Shown here: positions 7,341 to 16,694 of the stretch, piece by piece
How the letters are laid out: each line of letters starts with the position of its first letter
Numbering within the stretch: position 1 is the first letter of the stretch
Source of the DNA: Bacilli bacterium
GTDB taxonomy: Bacteria > Bacillota_I > Bacilli_A > RF39 > UBA660
Assembly: GCA_017513865.1 (NCBI GenBank)
Contig: JAFWMN010000011.1
Coordinates: 62,001-126,000, forward strand
Length of the DNA stretch: 64,000 nt
Direction: 5' to 3'
Made by a program: the position numbers and the translations under genes
The notes under the pieces: generated by a model
What the model saw: only the letters and a program-made list of their open reading frames with translations
Database searches by the model: none
Told to the model about the DNA's origin: nothing

Positions 7341-8492
7341 TCACTCCACAATACTTATTCCGTTTTCTTTTGCTTCTTCTATTGTTTGAACATCAATTTT
7401 AAAATGAGTAAGTCTAGATGCAAGACGCACATTAAGACCTTTTTTACCAATTGCCAAAGATAAATTTTCTTTATCAACTACTACTAAAGCTCTCTTTTCC
7501 TTTTCATCAGTTATAAATACATGTAAATTTTTAGCTGGACTCAAAGCATTTTCAATAAATCTAGCCGCATCATTTTCATAAGGAATAACATCAATTTTTT
7601 CACCATTTAGTTCTTTTATAATTCTGTTTATTCTACTTCCCTTTTCACCAATACAAGAGCCTACTGGATCAACATTAGAATTTTCCGAATAAACAGCAAT
7701 CTTTGTTCGAACTCCTGCTTCCCGTGCTACACTGTATATTAAAATAATTCCTTCATTAACTTCTGGTATTTCAAGTTCAAAAAGTCTTTTAACAAAACCA
7801 AATTGTTTCCTCGAAAGTAATATTAATGAGCCTTTTGAATTATTTTCAACCTTGGTAATATATACTTTGATACTAGAACCCATTTTAATTTCTTCACCAG
7901 GGATTATTTCACTTTTTGGTAAAATTCCTTGTGTTCTGCCTAAATCTATATAATAGTTGCGAACATCTTCCATAGCCACTAACCCTGTAACCATCTCATC
8001 TTGTTTATCAGAAAATTCATCACTAATTAATTGTCTTTCAGCTTCTCTAATTTTCTGAACAACAACTTGCTTAGCCGTTGAGGCTGCAACTCTACCAAAA
8101 TCTTTTGGCGTTACTTCTTTTTCAATAGTTTCACCAATTTTAATGCCTGGTACTTGTTTTAAAGCTTCGTCCAAAGTAATATGAATTCTTTCGTCAAAAA
8201 CAAATTCTTTTGGAACCTCTACTTCATTACCTTCCTCGTCAGTTATAATTTCTGTTTCTATTTTACCTTCTTCTTTTTCATATTCTTTACTAAAAACAAC
8301 AGTCTTATAAGAAAATATTTTAATGTCCCCAGTTTCTCTATTAATATCTACTCTAACATTAGAAAGAGAATGATAATTCTTTTTATAAGCTGAAGTTAAA
8401 GCAAGTTCCATAGCATCATATATTAAATCTTCATTAATTCCTTTTTCTTTAACTATATTTTCCAAAGCAGCTTTAAATTCGTTATTCTTCAT
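7341..8492 (-). CDS. nusA: Transcription termination/antitermination protein NusA
   Basis: Binds RNA polymerase and nascent RNA and modulates pausing and termination. 383 residues: N-terminal polymerase-binding domain (MKNNEFKAALENIVKEKGI), S1 domain in the middle, and KH1/KH2 (GSCIGEKGSRINRIIKELNG; AIGKKGLNVRLASRLT). It lacks the acidic repeats of proteobacterial NusA, as normal for Firmicutes. Start chosen at 8492 (AAAGGTG site) instead of 8522. The start lies inside the end of rimP, so the two are translationally coupled. Confidence 0.97.
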   Translation of the reverse strand: MKNNEFKAALENIVKEKGINEDLIYDAMELALTSAYKKNYHSLSNVRVDINRETGDIKIFSYKTVVFSKEYEKEEGKIETEIITDEEGNEVEVPKEFVFDERIHITLDEALKQVPGIKIGETIEKEVTPKDFGRVAASTAKQVVVQKIREAERQLISDEFSDKQDEMVTGLVAMEDVRNYYIDLGRTQGILPKSEIIPGEEIKMGSSIKVYITKVENNSKGSLILLSRKQFGFVKRLFELEIPEVNEGIILIYSVAREAGVRTKIAVYSENSNVDPVGSCIGEKGSRINRIIKELNGEKIDVIPYENDAARFIENALSPAKNLHVFITDEKEKRALVVVDKENLSLAIGKKGLNVRLASRLTHFKIDVQTIEEAKENGISIVE

Positions 8493-8739
8493 CACTATCA
8501 CCTTTTTCTTTTGAACAAACATCTAAAACATAACTTTCATTAATTGGATCTTCTTTATCTAATATTGGATTTACAATATCATTTACTTTTATACAATCAT
8601 TAATATTTATATAACCTTGTTTATCAATAACAAGTCTCAAAGTATTTACCCCGTCTTCTTTACCATAAAAAATTTCATCCAAAATATATCCTGCATCATT
8701 AATATCTTCTTCCAAAAGTTCTCTAATTTTTTCTTTCAT
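8482..8739 (-). CDS. rimP: Short RimP, N-terminal domain only
   Basis: RimP acts in 30S maturation. This product has only 85 residues, against about 150 in the family. It matches the N-terminal domain (IRELLEEDINDAGYILDEIF, then LRLVIDKQGYININDCI and the NESYVLDVCS segment) and stops where the C-terminal SH3-like domain should begin. The position before nusA and a strong AGGAGG site make it an intact gene rather than a sequencing break, and the next frame is simply nusA. Whether the single domain works alone is unknown. Confidence 0.88.
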   Translation of the reverse strand: MKEKIRELLEEDINDAGYILDEIFYGKEDGVNTLRLVIDKQGYININDCIKVNDIVNPILDKEDPINESYVLDVCSKEKGDSDEE

Positions 8740-8756
8740 ATAAACCTCCTAATTAC

Positions 8757-8808
8757 ATTAAAAAGTGGGATAGCCCACTTTCTTCTTGCACGTCTACAAA
8801 AGATTATA
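8757..8808 (-). promoter_or_regulatory. rimP operon promoter -10 and leader hairpin (possible attenuator)
   Basis: A TATAAT box (8803-8808) predicts a start near 8796. Within 20 bases comes a perfect hairpin AAAGTGGG/CCCACTTT (8762-8781) followed by TTTTT on the minus strand, then the rimP AGGAGG site. No room for a promoter remains between hairpin and gene, so RNA polymerase must read through it. The -35 is poor. Attenuation is inferred. Confidence 0.5.
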
Positions 8809-8839
8809 ACACATTTTTCTTTATTTGAACACCTTTTCT

Positions 8840-9502
8840 TTAAATTATATGCTGATTCTCAAAGTTTGTTTCTTCATTTTTCTTCTTTTTTCTAATTTTA
8901 TAAACAATTATTATTATAACAATCAAAATACCTGTAATAACAAAAGGCCAAATATTATATTTTGTTTTTTGAGGAATAATCTCTATAAGTTTATTATTAT
9001 AAGCGTAAAATAACCAATCAGAATATATAGAATCATAATTACCAATATCCCCATAATTTGAATCTAAAGTAATTTCTGATTTAAAATCAACTTTCTCTTT
9101 CGCTTTTATTTTTAAAAGTTTAATCGCTCCATTAAGATTAACTTCACTATAATTTTCCCCTTTAATATTTCCACTATAAACAAGTTTTTTATTTATATAT
9201 ACTTTTAAATTAAGATTGTTTAATATTTTATTTTCCATCACACTTTGTGATTTGGGAAGCAATTTAAAATATAAAGTATAATCTCTCATGCCACCATTTT
9301 TTATAATTATATTATCAATATAGGTTTTTCCTGGCACAAACTCTTTATGATTCATAAAAACATCTTTTTCAACCAAAGATTCATCATAGTATAATTTATT
9401 ACCATCTTCTTTAAAATATAGTTTATTGCCTAAAGCTAAGACTTCACCATTAAAAAAAAGTAAAGCTGTTAACAAAACTATTAAATACTTTATATATTTC
9501 AT
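8840..9502 (-). CDS. Secreted, C-terminally membrane-anchored surface protein
   Basis: 220 residues: N-terminal signal peptide (YLIVLLTALLFFNGEVLA), an extracellular beta-rich region of about 160 residues, one membrane segment (IWPFVITGILIVIIIIVYKI) and a basic tail RKKKK. The IPQKT before the membrane segment is reminiscent of, but not, an LPXTG sortase motif. No family recognised. It has its own promoter and lies upstream of the rimP operon without sharing its function in any visible way. Confidence 0.75.
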   Translation of the reverse strand: MKYIKYLIVLLTALLFFNGEVLALGNKLYFKEDGNKLYYDESLVEKDVFMNHKEFVPGKTYIDNIIIKNGGMRDYTLYFKLLPKSQSVMENKILNNLNLKVYINKKLVYSGNIKGENYSEVNLNGAIKLLKIKAKEKVDFKSEITLDSNYGDIGNYDSIYSDWLFYAYNNKLIEIIPQKTKYNIWPFVITGILIVIIIIVYKIRKKKKNEETNFENQHII

Positions 9503-9523
9503 AATATCTACCCTCTTTTTTAA

Positions 9524-9552
9524 AGTCTATCAAAATTAATTTATAGTGTCAA
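9524..9552 (-). promoter_or_regulatory. Promoter of the 8840-9502 gene
   Basis: Minus strand TTGACA (9547-9552), 17 bases, TAGACT (9524-9529), 22 bases from the start codon. Confidence 0.65.
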
Positions 9553-9589
9553 TTAACTAAATACATGATATAATAAATATGGTGATGGT

Positions 9590-10294
9590 ATGTTATTAGA
9601 ACAACACAAAAATAGATGGAATTATTTATTTAAAGGTTTAGGAATTCTATTTATATATTTTATAGTAAGCCTATTTAAAAATATTCCTTTTGTATTACTA
9701 CACATAAGTACTGATGATATTTCTGATTTTATCAAAATGACTTATAATATAATATTAGAATTATTAATAATTTTTACAATTTATACTATATATAATAAAG
9801 AAATAAAAGCCGCAATTAAAGATTTAAAAGAAAATCACTTAACATATTTTAAAAAATACTTTAGTGCTTACTTACTTGGTGTTATTGTTATGATGTTGGC
9901 GAATGTTTTAATAAATAGATATGGTGGCGGTCTATCTGAAAATGAAACAGTAATTAGAAATGAATTTGCTATCCACCCTATATACACCTTTATATCTGCT
10001 GTGTTTTTAGCCCCAATATTAGAAGAATCAGTATTTAGAATGGGTATAAAGAGTTTAGTTGAAAATAAATTCATATATATTTTGTTATCTGGATTAGTTT
10101 TTGGAAGTCTTCACTTAATGAATATGGAATTAAACTATTTATTTCCTCTTTACTTACTTTCTTATTGTAGTGAGGGATTTGCCTTCGCTTATATGGTAAG
10201 TAAAACAAATAACTTTTTAGTTCCAATGGGCTTTCACTTTATGCATAATGGAATAATATTATCCATTCAAACATTTTTACTTATATTCACTTAA
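9590..10294 (+). CDS. CPBP-family intramembrane protease
   Basis: 234 residues, about six to eight membrane segments. It carries the three CPBP (Abi, Rce1-like) motifs: LEESVFRMG (glutamate pair plus Arg), FGSLHLMN (His) and GFHFMHNG (His/Asn). These form the metal-independent glutamic active site of intramembrane endopeptidases. In Firmicutes, members serve bacteriocin immunity, peptide maturation or stress functions; the substrate cannot be told. A TATAAT box lies at 9569-9574 and a terminator follows the stop codon. Confidence 0.88.
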   Translation: MLLEQHKNRWNYLFKGLGILFIYFIVSLFKNIPFVLLHISTDDISDFIKMTYNIILELLIIFTIYTIYNKEIKAAIKDLKENHLTYFKKYFSAYLLGVIVMMLANVLINRYGGGLSENETVIRNEFAIHPIYTFISAVFLAPILEESVFRMGIKSLVENKFIYILLSGLVFGSLHLMNMELNYLFPLYLLSYCSEGFAFAYMVSKTNNFLVPMGFHFMHNGIILSIQTFLLIFT

Positions 10295-10315
10295 AAAGAC
10301 TTTGGTCTTTTTTTT
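10294..10315 (+). terminator. Terminator after CPBP gene
   Basis: AAAAGAC TTTG GTCTTTT hairpin followed by T-run directly after the stop codon. Confidence 0.8.
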
Positions 10316-10349
10316 ATATATGTGCTATAATTACTATAGGTGAAAATAG

Positions 10350-11225
10350 ATGGCTAAAAAGAAAAATAAAAATATAAAAATAATTAAAACCACCATTAAA
10401 ATATTGATTATTATCTCACTTATAATTGCCTATGGATATTACATAGAACCTAAACTAATAAACACTCATGAATATCAAATAAAAAACGAAAGGATTACCA
10501 AAAATTTCGAAGGTTTTAAAATAGTACACATAAGCGATATACACTATGGAAGAGTTTTTAATAAAAAACAAATGCAAAAACTAGTAAAAAGCATCAATGA
10601 ACAAAAACCTGACATTGTCGTTTTAACTGGTGATTTAATTGATAAAGATACTAAAATAGATAATAAACTTGTAGAAGAAATTAGTATAGAACTATCAAAA
10701 ATAGAAACTGTAGCCGGAAAATATGCAATTAATGGTAACCACGATTTAAAATTTGATGAATGGACTAATATAATTACAAATAGTGGGTTTAAAAATCTAA
10801 ACAACACATATGATACCATATATAAAAAAGGATATAATTTTATGGTAATTGCCGGGGCCAGTACATTCAAAGATAAACAAGGAATAAATGACAAATTAAA
10901 ACCAGCCTTAGACTTTATAAATTCATTTGAAAAAGATGGCTCAATTTATAACATATTACTAATGCATGAACCTGATTATATTGATGATTTAACCGATAAC
11001 AAATTTAATTTAATACTAGCTGGCCATTCTCACGCTGGACAAGTAAGAACACCATTTGCTCCAATAATACTTCCAACAGGAGCCACAAAATATTATGAAA
11101 AGCATTATAAATTAGATGATAAAGACTTATATATATCAAACGGATTAGGTGTATCAGAATATAATTTTAGAATATTTAATACTCCTTCATATAACATATA
11201 TAAACTAACAAATAAAACCCATTAA
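10350..11225 (+). CDS. Membrane-anchored metallophosphoesterase (YkuE-like)
   Basis: 291 residues with one N-terminal membrane segment (IIKTTIKILIIISLIIAYGY) and a calcineurin-like catalytic domain outside. Motifs in order are HISDIHYGR, TGDLIDK, GNHD, LLMHEPD and AGHSHAGQ, which bind two metal ions. B. subtilis YkuE and relatives act on phosphoester or lipid substrates at the membrane; the substrate here is unknown. A TATAAT box lies 20 bases before the gene; it ends in a bidirectional terminator. Confidence 0.9.
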   Translation: MAKKKNKNIKIIKTTIKILIIISLIIAYGYYIEPKLINTHEYQIKNERITKNFEGFKIVHISDIHYGRVFNKKQMQKLVKSINEQKPDIVVLTGDLIDKDTKIDNKLVEEISIELSKIETVAGKYAINGNHDLKFDEWTNIITNSGFKNLNNTYDTIYKKGYNFMVIAGASTFKDKQGINDKLKPALDFINSFEKDGSIYNILLMHEPDYIDDLTDNKFNLILAGHSHAGQVRTPFAPIILPTGATKYYEKHYKLDDKDLYISNGLGVSEYNFRIFNTPSYNIYKLTNKTH

Positions 11226-11236
11226 AATGGGTTTTT
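11214..11236. terminator. Bidirectional terminator
   Basis: AAAACCCA TTAAAA TGGGTTTT hairpin between the convergent metallophosphoesterase and ABC permease genes. Confidence 0.8.
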
Positions 11237-12026
11237 ATATTAATTCTTTTTTATTATATCTGATATATGAAGCTAGTATAAATATTAAAGTAATAATTAA
11301 ACTAATAATAACCATTACCGAATTAATACTAGTATTAGTTATTACATTTCGCGTATCAGCCAAAGTATAAATACTAAAATATTTTAAAAACTCTACTTTT
11401 GTTGATAATTCACTCAAAACACTTAACACATAAGATAAAAATACCAATCCTAAACTTATACCAATTGTTTTTCTAGTTTTATGTAAAAAAGTTGATATAA
11501 ATAAATTTATTGAGAAAAAAGGTAAAGCAACAAATAATGGTGTAACACTTAATAAAATATACTCTCTATGATTAAAATCACCACTTATCAACAATGATAC
11601 ATAATTAAATATCCCAAAGATTACAACCATAAGAATTATATAAATAATTGAAACAATAATTTTATTAGTAAGAATGTTAGATCTTTTTATCGGTAAACTC
11701 TCTAAGTATTCAATAGTTTTATCATTTTCCTCTTTTAAAACTACACTAGAACCTAACATCGAAGAATAAATCCCTGTTATTATTAAAATAAACATAAATC
11801 CTTCCGATTTTAACCACCCATAAGCCGAATTTATAGAAGCTAAATCCATATTAAAGGCCTTTAATAATTCTGGTGGGAAAACCTTCATCATTTCATCTAA
11901 ACTTTTCATCGTATCATCAGTTATTATATATGGATATATCAAATAAACAATCAAAAAAATTATGATTAATATACTAAGCCATATAATAAAACTTTTAAAA
12001 TTTGTTTTAAATTCTCTTTTTATCAT
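11235..12026 (-). CDS. ABC-2 type transporter permease
   Basis: 263 residues, six predicted membrane segments in the ABC-2 layout, with a large outer loop after the first (MKSLDEMMKVFPPELLKAFN) and a conserved-looking loop KEENDKTIEYLESLPIKRS. Membrane half of an exporter whose ATPase is encoded just upstream (12035-12904). The second of two adjacent ATGs (12026) fits the AGGTGA site better. Substrate not predictable. Confidence 0.88.
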   Translation of the reverse strand: MIKREFKTNFKSFIIWLSILIIIFLIVYLIYPYIITDDTMKSLDEMMKVFPPELLKAFNMDLASINSAYGWLKSEGFMFILIITGIYSSMLGSSVVLKEENDKTIEYLESLPIKRSNILTNKIIVSIIYIILMVVIFGIFNYVSLLISGDFNHREYILLSVTPLFVALPFFSINLFISTFLHKTRKTIGISLGLVFLSYVLSVLSELSTKVEFLKYFSIYTLADTRNVITNTSINSVMVIISLIITLIFILASYIRYNKKELI

Positions 12027-12034
12027 CATCTCAC

Positions 12035-12904
12035 CTACTTATAATAATTTACAAATAAATCTTCTAAAGAAATATCTTCAATTAATAATTTATCAATATT
12101 ATAGTTTGCTAATTTTTTAATTAATTCATTAACTCCAATATTGTTGATAAATTTTATTTCATTATCTTTTTCATCTTTTACCTCAAGTTTCAAATCTTTT
12201 TTTATTCTTGAAACATCTTTTGAAGAAATAGTTAAATAGGTATAATTATCCTTCTTAATATTTTCAATCAAATCTTCTTTAATTATAACTCCATCTTTGA
12301 TAAAACCTATTTTATCACAAACATTTGAAACTTCACTAAGCACATGTGAAGAATACAAAATTGTAGTTCCCTTTTCTTTTTCTTGAATGAGAATATTATG
12401 GAGCGTTTTTTGCATAATCGGATCAAGGCCACTTGTCGGTTCATCAAGTATTAATAACTCTGGACTATGCATAAGAGAAAGCACAATACCAACTTTTTTT
12501 AAATTTCCAAGTGATAAGTCTTCTATTTTTTTTGATTCGTTAATTTTTAACAATCTAACTAATTCTTTTCTTCGCTTACTAATATCTTTATTATAAAAAC
12601 TTTCATGATAATCAAATAATTCACTAACTGTCATATCATCATATAAATTAACTTCACTAGGTAAGTAACCTATTTTTTCTTTTATTAAAGGATCATTACT
12701 ATCTAACTTCTCACCATTAAAATAAATGTCCCCACTTGTTTTATTTATAAGACCCATAATAGTTCTGATTGTTGTTGATTTGCCAGCACCATTAGGACCA
12801 ATAAAACCATAAATATCACCTTTATCTAATTTTAATGACACATTTTCTATACCTTTAAAGTTGCCATAATATTTTTTTAAATGTTTTATTTCAAGAATAA
12901 CCAT
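12035..12904 (-). CDS. ABC transporter ATP-binding protein
   Basis: 289 residues. Walker A GPNGAGKST, Q-loop, signature region DLSLGNLKKVG (degenerate relative to LSGGQ), Walker B LLILDEPTSGLD, and the H-loop YSSHVLSE. A C-terminal region of about 80 residues beyond the core is typical of ABC-2 exporter ATPases. It pairs with the permease 11235-12026, eight bases downstream. Strong AGGAGG site. Confidence 0.93.
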   Translation of the reverse strand: MVILEIKHLKKYYGNFKGIENVSLKLDKGDIYGFIGPNGAGKSTTIRTIMGLINKTSGDIYFNGEKLDSNDPLIKEKIGYLPSEVNLYDDMTVSELFDYHESFYNKDISKRRKELVRLLKINESKKIEDLSLGNLKKVGIVLSLMHSPELLILDEPTSGLDPIMQKTLHNILIQEKEKGTTILYSSHVLSEVSNVCDKIGFIKDGVIIKEDLIENIKKDNYTYLTISSKDVSRIKKDLKLEVKDEKDNEIKFINNIGVNELIKKLANYNIDKLLIEDISLEDLFVNYYK

Positions 12905-12933
12905 GTCCTACCTCCTAATAAAAATTATAACAC

Positions 12934-12957
12934 AAAAAAGACTAGAATAATCTAGTC
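12934..12957 (-). terminator. Terminator (GACTAGA/TCTAGTC stem)
   Basis: Seven-base stem with ATAA loop and T-run on the minus strand, after the 12978-14201 gene. Confidence 0.8.
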
Positions 12958-12977
12958 ATAATTTATTTTTATAATTA

Positions 12978-14201
12978 CTAATTAAAAAATATAAGTAAAT
13001 TATAATATTTTCCAATAAATATTAAAATAAGTAAAGAAATATTAATCATCATAATAAGAATAAAGTGATTTTTTCTTTCTTCCACAATACCAGCAATAAA
13101 TTCTCTAATTAAAGCATTAGTATAAAAATACCACTTTGACTTACTTCCCATTCCCTCACATTCAATTCCTTGTGTATTCGCAATAACACCGCTTCTAAAA
13201 ACGTGATAATTAGTTGTTGAAAAACATATTTTTGCTTCTTTTTTAACTTTATCAATTTTATCTTTTGAAAACTTCATATTTTCAAAAGTATTAGTTGATT
13301 TATCTTCGATAACAACCTGTTTTTCCTTAATACCATTTTTCACCAAATAATTTTTAATTGCCAAAGCTTCCGCCATAACTTCATCACTACCTTGACCACC
13401 AGAAGGAATAAAAGTTATTTTCTTTTTATTTGTTTCATATTGATTTTTATAAAAATCAATAGCTTTATCCGCTCTTCCTTTTAAAAGTGGTGTTAAAGAA
13501 CCATCATCATTTATTTTAGAACCTAATATAATAATAAAATCTTTATCATATTTTGGAATATGATTAGCTGCTTTAACATTACAATATAAAGTAGCTATAA
13601 TTAAAGTATAAAAATATGACAAAGTAGCATTGATACAAATATCTAAAGTATATTTTATAAATTGCTTATCGGTATTAATCAAAAGATTAGTAATAATATA
13701 ATACATAGCTTGACTTCCACAAAGACCGACAAGCGCTAAAAAACCTAAAATAATACCTAATAAATTTTTGGGATTAAATCCTTCTTTTTTTATTAAAACA
13801 ACATTCGTAATAACGCTATAAAAAGAAAGAATAATAATGCACGGTAATGTCAGCATAGCAAAATAAGAAAAAGATTTTAAAGTATTAATATAAATATCAA
13901 CAATATTAAGAACATTCCAATTCTGAATAAGTAAATTTATTTGTCTTATAATATTAACATTTATAAATATTAATAAACCTAAATTCATCACAATCGCATA
14001 ATCATATTTCTGCTTTTCATACTGCCCTTTTATATATAATGTGCACCCTATTGAAACTCTTATTAAAAATAATATTAAAACTATTTGAATTGCTTTACTT
14101 AAAAGAATATTATTTGATAAATCTGTTTTAGATAACACAAAAACAGATAAAAAAATAAAAATTAAAGTAACAATTAAATATATCATCCCTCTTTTTTTCA
14201 A
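12978..14201 (-). CDS. Multispan membrane protein with YdcF/ElyC (DUF218) domain
   Basis: 407 residues. The N-terminal half has about six membrane segments. A DUF218 domain follows (DFIIILGSKINDDGSLTPLL, then GRADKAI, FIPSGGQGSDE and EDKSTNTFENM), then two more membrane segments. DUF218 proteins such as SanA/ElyC influence envelope barrier and peptidoglycan precursors; their biochemical activity is unsettled. It stands as its own transcription unit with a terminator. Confidence 0.85.
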   Translation of the reverse strand: MKKRGMIYLIVTLIFIFLSVFVLSKTDLSNNILLSKAIQIVLILFLIRVSIGCTLYIKGQYEKQKYDYAIVMNLGLLIFINVNIIRQINLLIQNWNVLNIVDIYINTLKSFSYFAMLTLPCIIILSFYSVITNVVLIKKEGFNPKNLLGIILGFLALVGLCGSQAMYYIITNLLINTDKQFIKYTLDICINATLSYFYTLIIATLYCNVKAANHIPKYDKDFIIILGSKINDDGSLTPLLKGRADKAIDFYKNQYETNKKKITFIPSGGQGSDEVMAEALAIKNYLVKNGIKEKQVVIEDKSTNTFENMKFSKDKIDKVKKEAKICFSTTNYHVFRSGVIANTQGIECEGMGSKSKWYFYTNALIREFIAGIVEERKNHFILIMMINISLLILIFIGKYYNLLIFFN

Positions 14202-14234
14202 GATCTAACACCTCTTACTTAAATTATATCACAA

Positions 14235-14259
14235 AGAAACTAGGTTTAACCTAGTTTCT
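14235..14259 (-). terminator. Terminator-like hairpin after ABC permease
   Basis: Stem AGAAACTAGG/CCTAGTTTCT; the following T-run is short and interrupted. Confidence 0.6.
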
Positions 14260-15872
14260 TATATAGATAAATTATTAAAATCTTTAGATCCTTTATTAAT
14301 TAAATATAAATATAAAATAATATCTATCACCATATATACTATAGTAACTATAGATAATATTAATACCGAATTAATAGAACCTACTATTTTAATAGTAATT
14401 GCCACTGTTACTAACAACAATACCATACCTATCATAACTGATACAAAAGAGCTCATACTCTGTTTTACTACTTCTGCACTATTTTCAGCATCTAATTTTG
14501 GATATTTCAGATTAACTATTAATCCAACAAAATGTGAAACTAAAGGAAGTATAATTGATAAAATAATTAGTAATATTGATTCAATGATAGTTGTTTTTAA
14601 TTTTATAAAAAGAATTATATCACCAATTAATAAAACAGGTGTTGTAATTACTAAACAAGCATATACTTTTGACATTAATATCGTTTTCGAATTTATTGGT
14701 AAAGATTTGAGTATATTAATATTCTTACCTTCTAAACTTATCAAGGAATTTGTAATAGAAGTCATAAATGCGGTCAAACAAATAAGTATAAATATTAATA
14801 TTGATTTATTTGAAACAATTAAATCTTTAGATAAATTTATACTGTTTGGATCAGTTAATATAGGAATAACACTATCAAATTTTGAAGCTAATATAAGCGC
14901 AAACACAATGAATAATACTAAACCAAATCCAGCATTAACTATAAAAACTGGTGTTTTAAAAAAAGTGTTTATTTCCTTTCTTATTAATGAACTATAAATT
15001 GATTTAGCTTTAATAGATAAAGTATTTATATTAGTTTTCTTTGCCGTTGCCACTTTTTTTAATCTAGAATTAATTTTAAAATAAACTTTGCTTAAACAAA
15101 ATATAAATAATGCAAATATTATAATATTCACTAATATAAATATTCCTAAATCCAAAACATTAAAATCAGTAATTAATTTAGCATATATACCAGCCGGATA
15201 ATAAATTTTAATTATTAAATCATTTATATTAGTGGCATGTTTAATTAAATAATTAAACAAATCGTCTGTACTATATGATAAAAATAATATTCCTAAAACA
15301 AAAACCATAGATATAATTATTTGGGCGGCATTTTTATACTTAAATCTACTAGATAAAGATGATGTTATAGCTCCTATAATGCAGGACATAACAATAGGTA
15401 TTATCGGAAGCATAAAAAGCATTACAAAACTAGTTAAGAAAAATGAAAAATCTAAAACATCCGCCCATTTTATATAAGCAATCATAATGGGTAATAAAAA
15501 TAATGAATTGAATAAAAGCTCAAATATATAAAACTTAAATACCCTTACAAAAAGCACTACCCTTCTTTCAATTGGAAGAGATAATAATAATTGATCATCC
15601 TTACAATTAAACATTAAAGGACCTGCTTTATAAATACCTTCCATAATAGTCATAATAGAGATTCCAAAAACAAATACAGAAAGTAAAACATGCTGCAAAT
15701 GTAAAGGTGTAAGCTTTTCAAACATAGAAGAAGCACTAGCCCCTATAGCAAACATCAAATATAAAGCTATAAACAAAGGAATTAATATACCAGCTTTTCC
15801 TTTTGCTTTAATTTTAAATAAGCTCATATCACTAGTTAAAGAGGCTTTTAATAAAGAATATAATTTTTTCAT
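14259..15872 (-). CDS. Large ABC transporter permease
   Basis: 537 residues with about 12 membrane segments, resembling the large ABC-2 permeases of Firmicutes paired with a Drug/peptide-exporter-like ATPase. The start codon overlaps the stop codon of the ATPase gene upstream, so the two are translationally coupled. Substrate unknown; bacteriocin, lipid or membrane-stress export are possible. Confidence 0.85.
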   Translation of the reverse strand: MKKLYSLLKASLTSDMSLFKIKAKGKAGILIPLFIALYLMFAIGASASSMFEKLTPLHLQHVLLSVFVFGISIMTIMEGIYKAGPLMFNCKDDQLLLSLPIERRVVLFVRVFKFYIFELLFNSLFLLPIMIAYIKWADVLDFSFFLTSFVMLFMLPIIPIVMSCIIGAITSSLSSRFKYKNAAQIIISMVFVLGILFLSYSTDDLFNYLIKHATNINDLIIKIYYPAGIYAKLITDFNVLDLGIFILVNIIIFALFIFCLSKVYFKINSRLKKVATAKKTNINTLSIKAKSIYSSLIRKEINTFFKTPVFIVNAGFGLVLFIVFALILASKFDSVIPILTDPNSINLSKDLIVSNKSILIFILICLTAFMTSITNSLISLEGKNINILKSLPINSKTILMSKVYACLVITTPVLLIGDIILFIKLKTTIIESILLIILSIILPLVSHFVGLIVNLKYPKLDAENSAEVVKQSMSSFVSVMIGMVLLLVTVAITIKIVGSINSVLILSIVTIVYMVIDIILYLYLINKGSKDFNNLSI

Positions 15873-16579
15873 TAGTTTTCCTCAAGTTCCAAAAATACTT
15901 TTTCTAAAGATTTATCGCCTTTTATTTCACTCATACTACCACTTTTAATTAACTTACCGCTTTTAATAATTGCCACGTTTGAACAAAGTTTTTCTGCAAC
16001 ATCCAATATATGCGTTGAATAAAATACTGTTTTCTTTTCTTTCACCATTTCATTTAGTATTTTTTTGATATCGAATACTGCTTTCGGATCAAGACCAACG
16101 AATGGTTCATCCATAATAAGTATTTTAGGATCATGAGCTAAAGCTGATATTAAAACTATCTTTTGTTTCATCCCATGAGAATAACTATCAATGGTATCAT
16201 TTAATTTATCTTCCATATCAAATAAAGTCGCATATTTCTTAATATTTTTTTCTCTAGTTTTTGTATCAACCTCATACATATCACAAATAAAATTAATATA
16301 ATCAATAGCTTTCATTTTTTCATAAGTTTCTGGATTATCAGGAACAAAAGCCATTGATTTTTTACACTCTACTGGTTTCTCTTTAATAGACATACCATTT
16401 ATTAATATGTCACCAGAATCAAAATCATGTATTCCGACCATTGCTTTAATTAAAGTTGTTTTACCAGCACCATTATGACCGATAAACGCGAATATGTCTC
16501 CATCATTAACTGTAAATGATACATTATCTAAAGCTTTTTTGTTACCATATTTTTTAGTTACATTTTTTATTTCTATCAT
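15872..16579 (-). CDS. ABC transporter ATP-binding protein
   Basis: 235 residues, compact ATPase: Walker A GHNGAGKTT, signature SYSHGMKQK, Walker B ILIMDEPFVGLD, H-loop YSTHILD. Partner of the 14259-15872 permease. The signature has SHGMKQ instead of SGGQ, common in exporters of the CcmA/YhaQ type. Separate from the other ABC pair in this window. Confidence 0.93.
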   Translation of the reverse strand: MIEIKNVTKKYGNKKALDNVSFTVNDGDIFAFIGHNGAGKTTLIKAMVGIHDFDSGDILINGMSIKEKPVECKKSMAFVPDNPETYEKMKAIDYINFICDMYEVDTKTREKNIKKYATLFDMEDKLNDTIDSYSHGMKQKIVLISALAHDPKILIMDEPFVGLDPKAVFDIKKILNEMVKEKKTVFYSTHILDVAEKLCSNVAIIKSGKLIKSGSMSEIKGDKSLEKVFLELEEN

Positions 16580-16635
16580 ATTTTTTTCCTTTCTAAATAT
16601 ACGAAACTATTATAACACAATAATATCTCATAAAC

Positions 16636-16657
16636 AAAAAACTAGGTTTTTCCTAGT
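16636..16657 (-). terminator. Terminator after the XRE membrane regulator
   Basis: ACTAGG/CCTAGT stem with T-run on the minus strand. Confidence 0.7.
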
Positions 16658-16694
16658 CTAATTCTACGCCTTATTATTATATTATTCTCTCCTT

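Noticed and set aside
8840-9502. LPXTG sortase substrate
   Set aside because: The sequence before the membrane segment is IPQKT, not LPxTG, and the tail is compatible with a simple membrane anchor.
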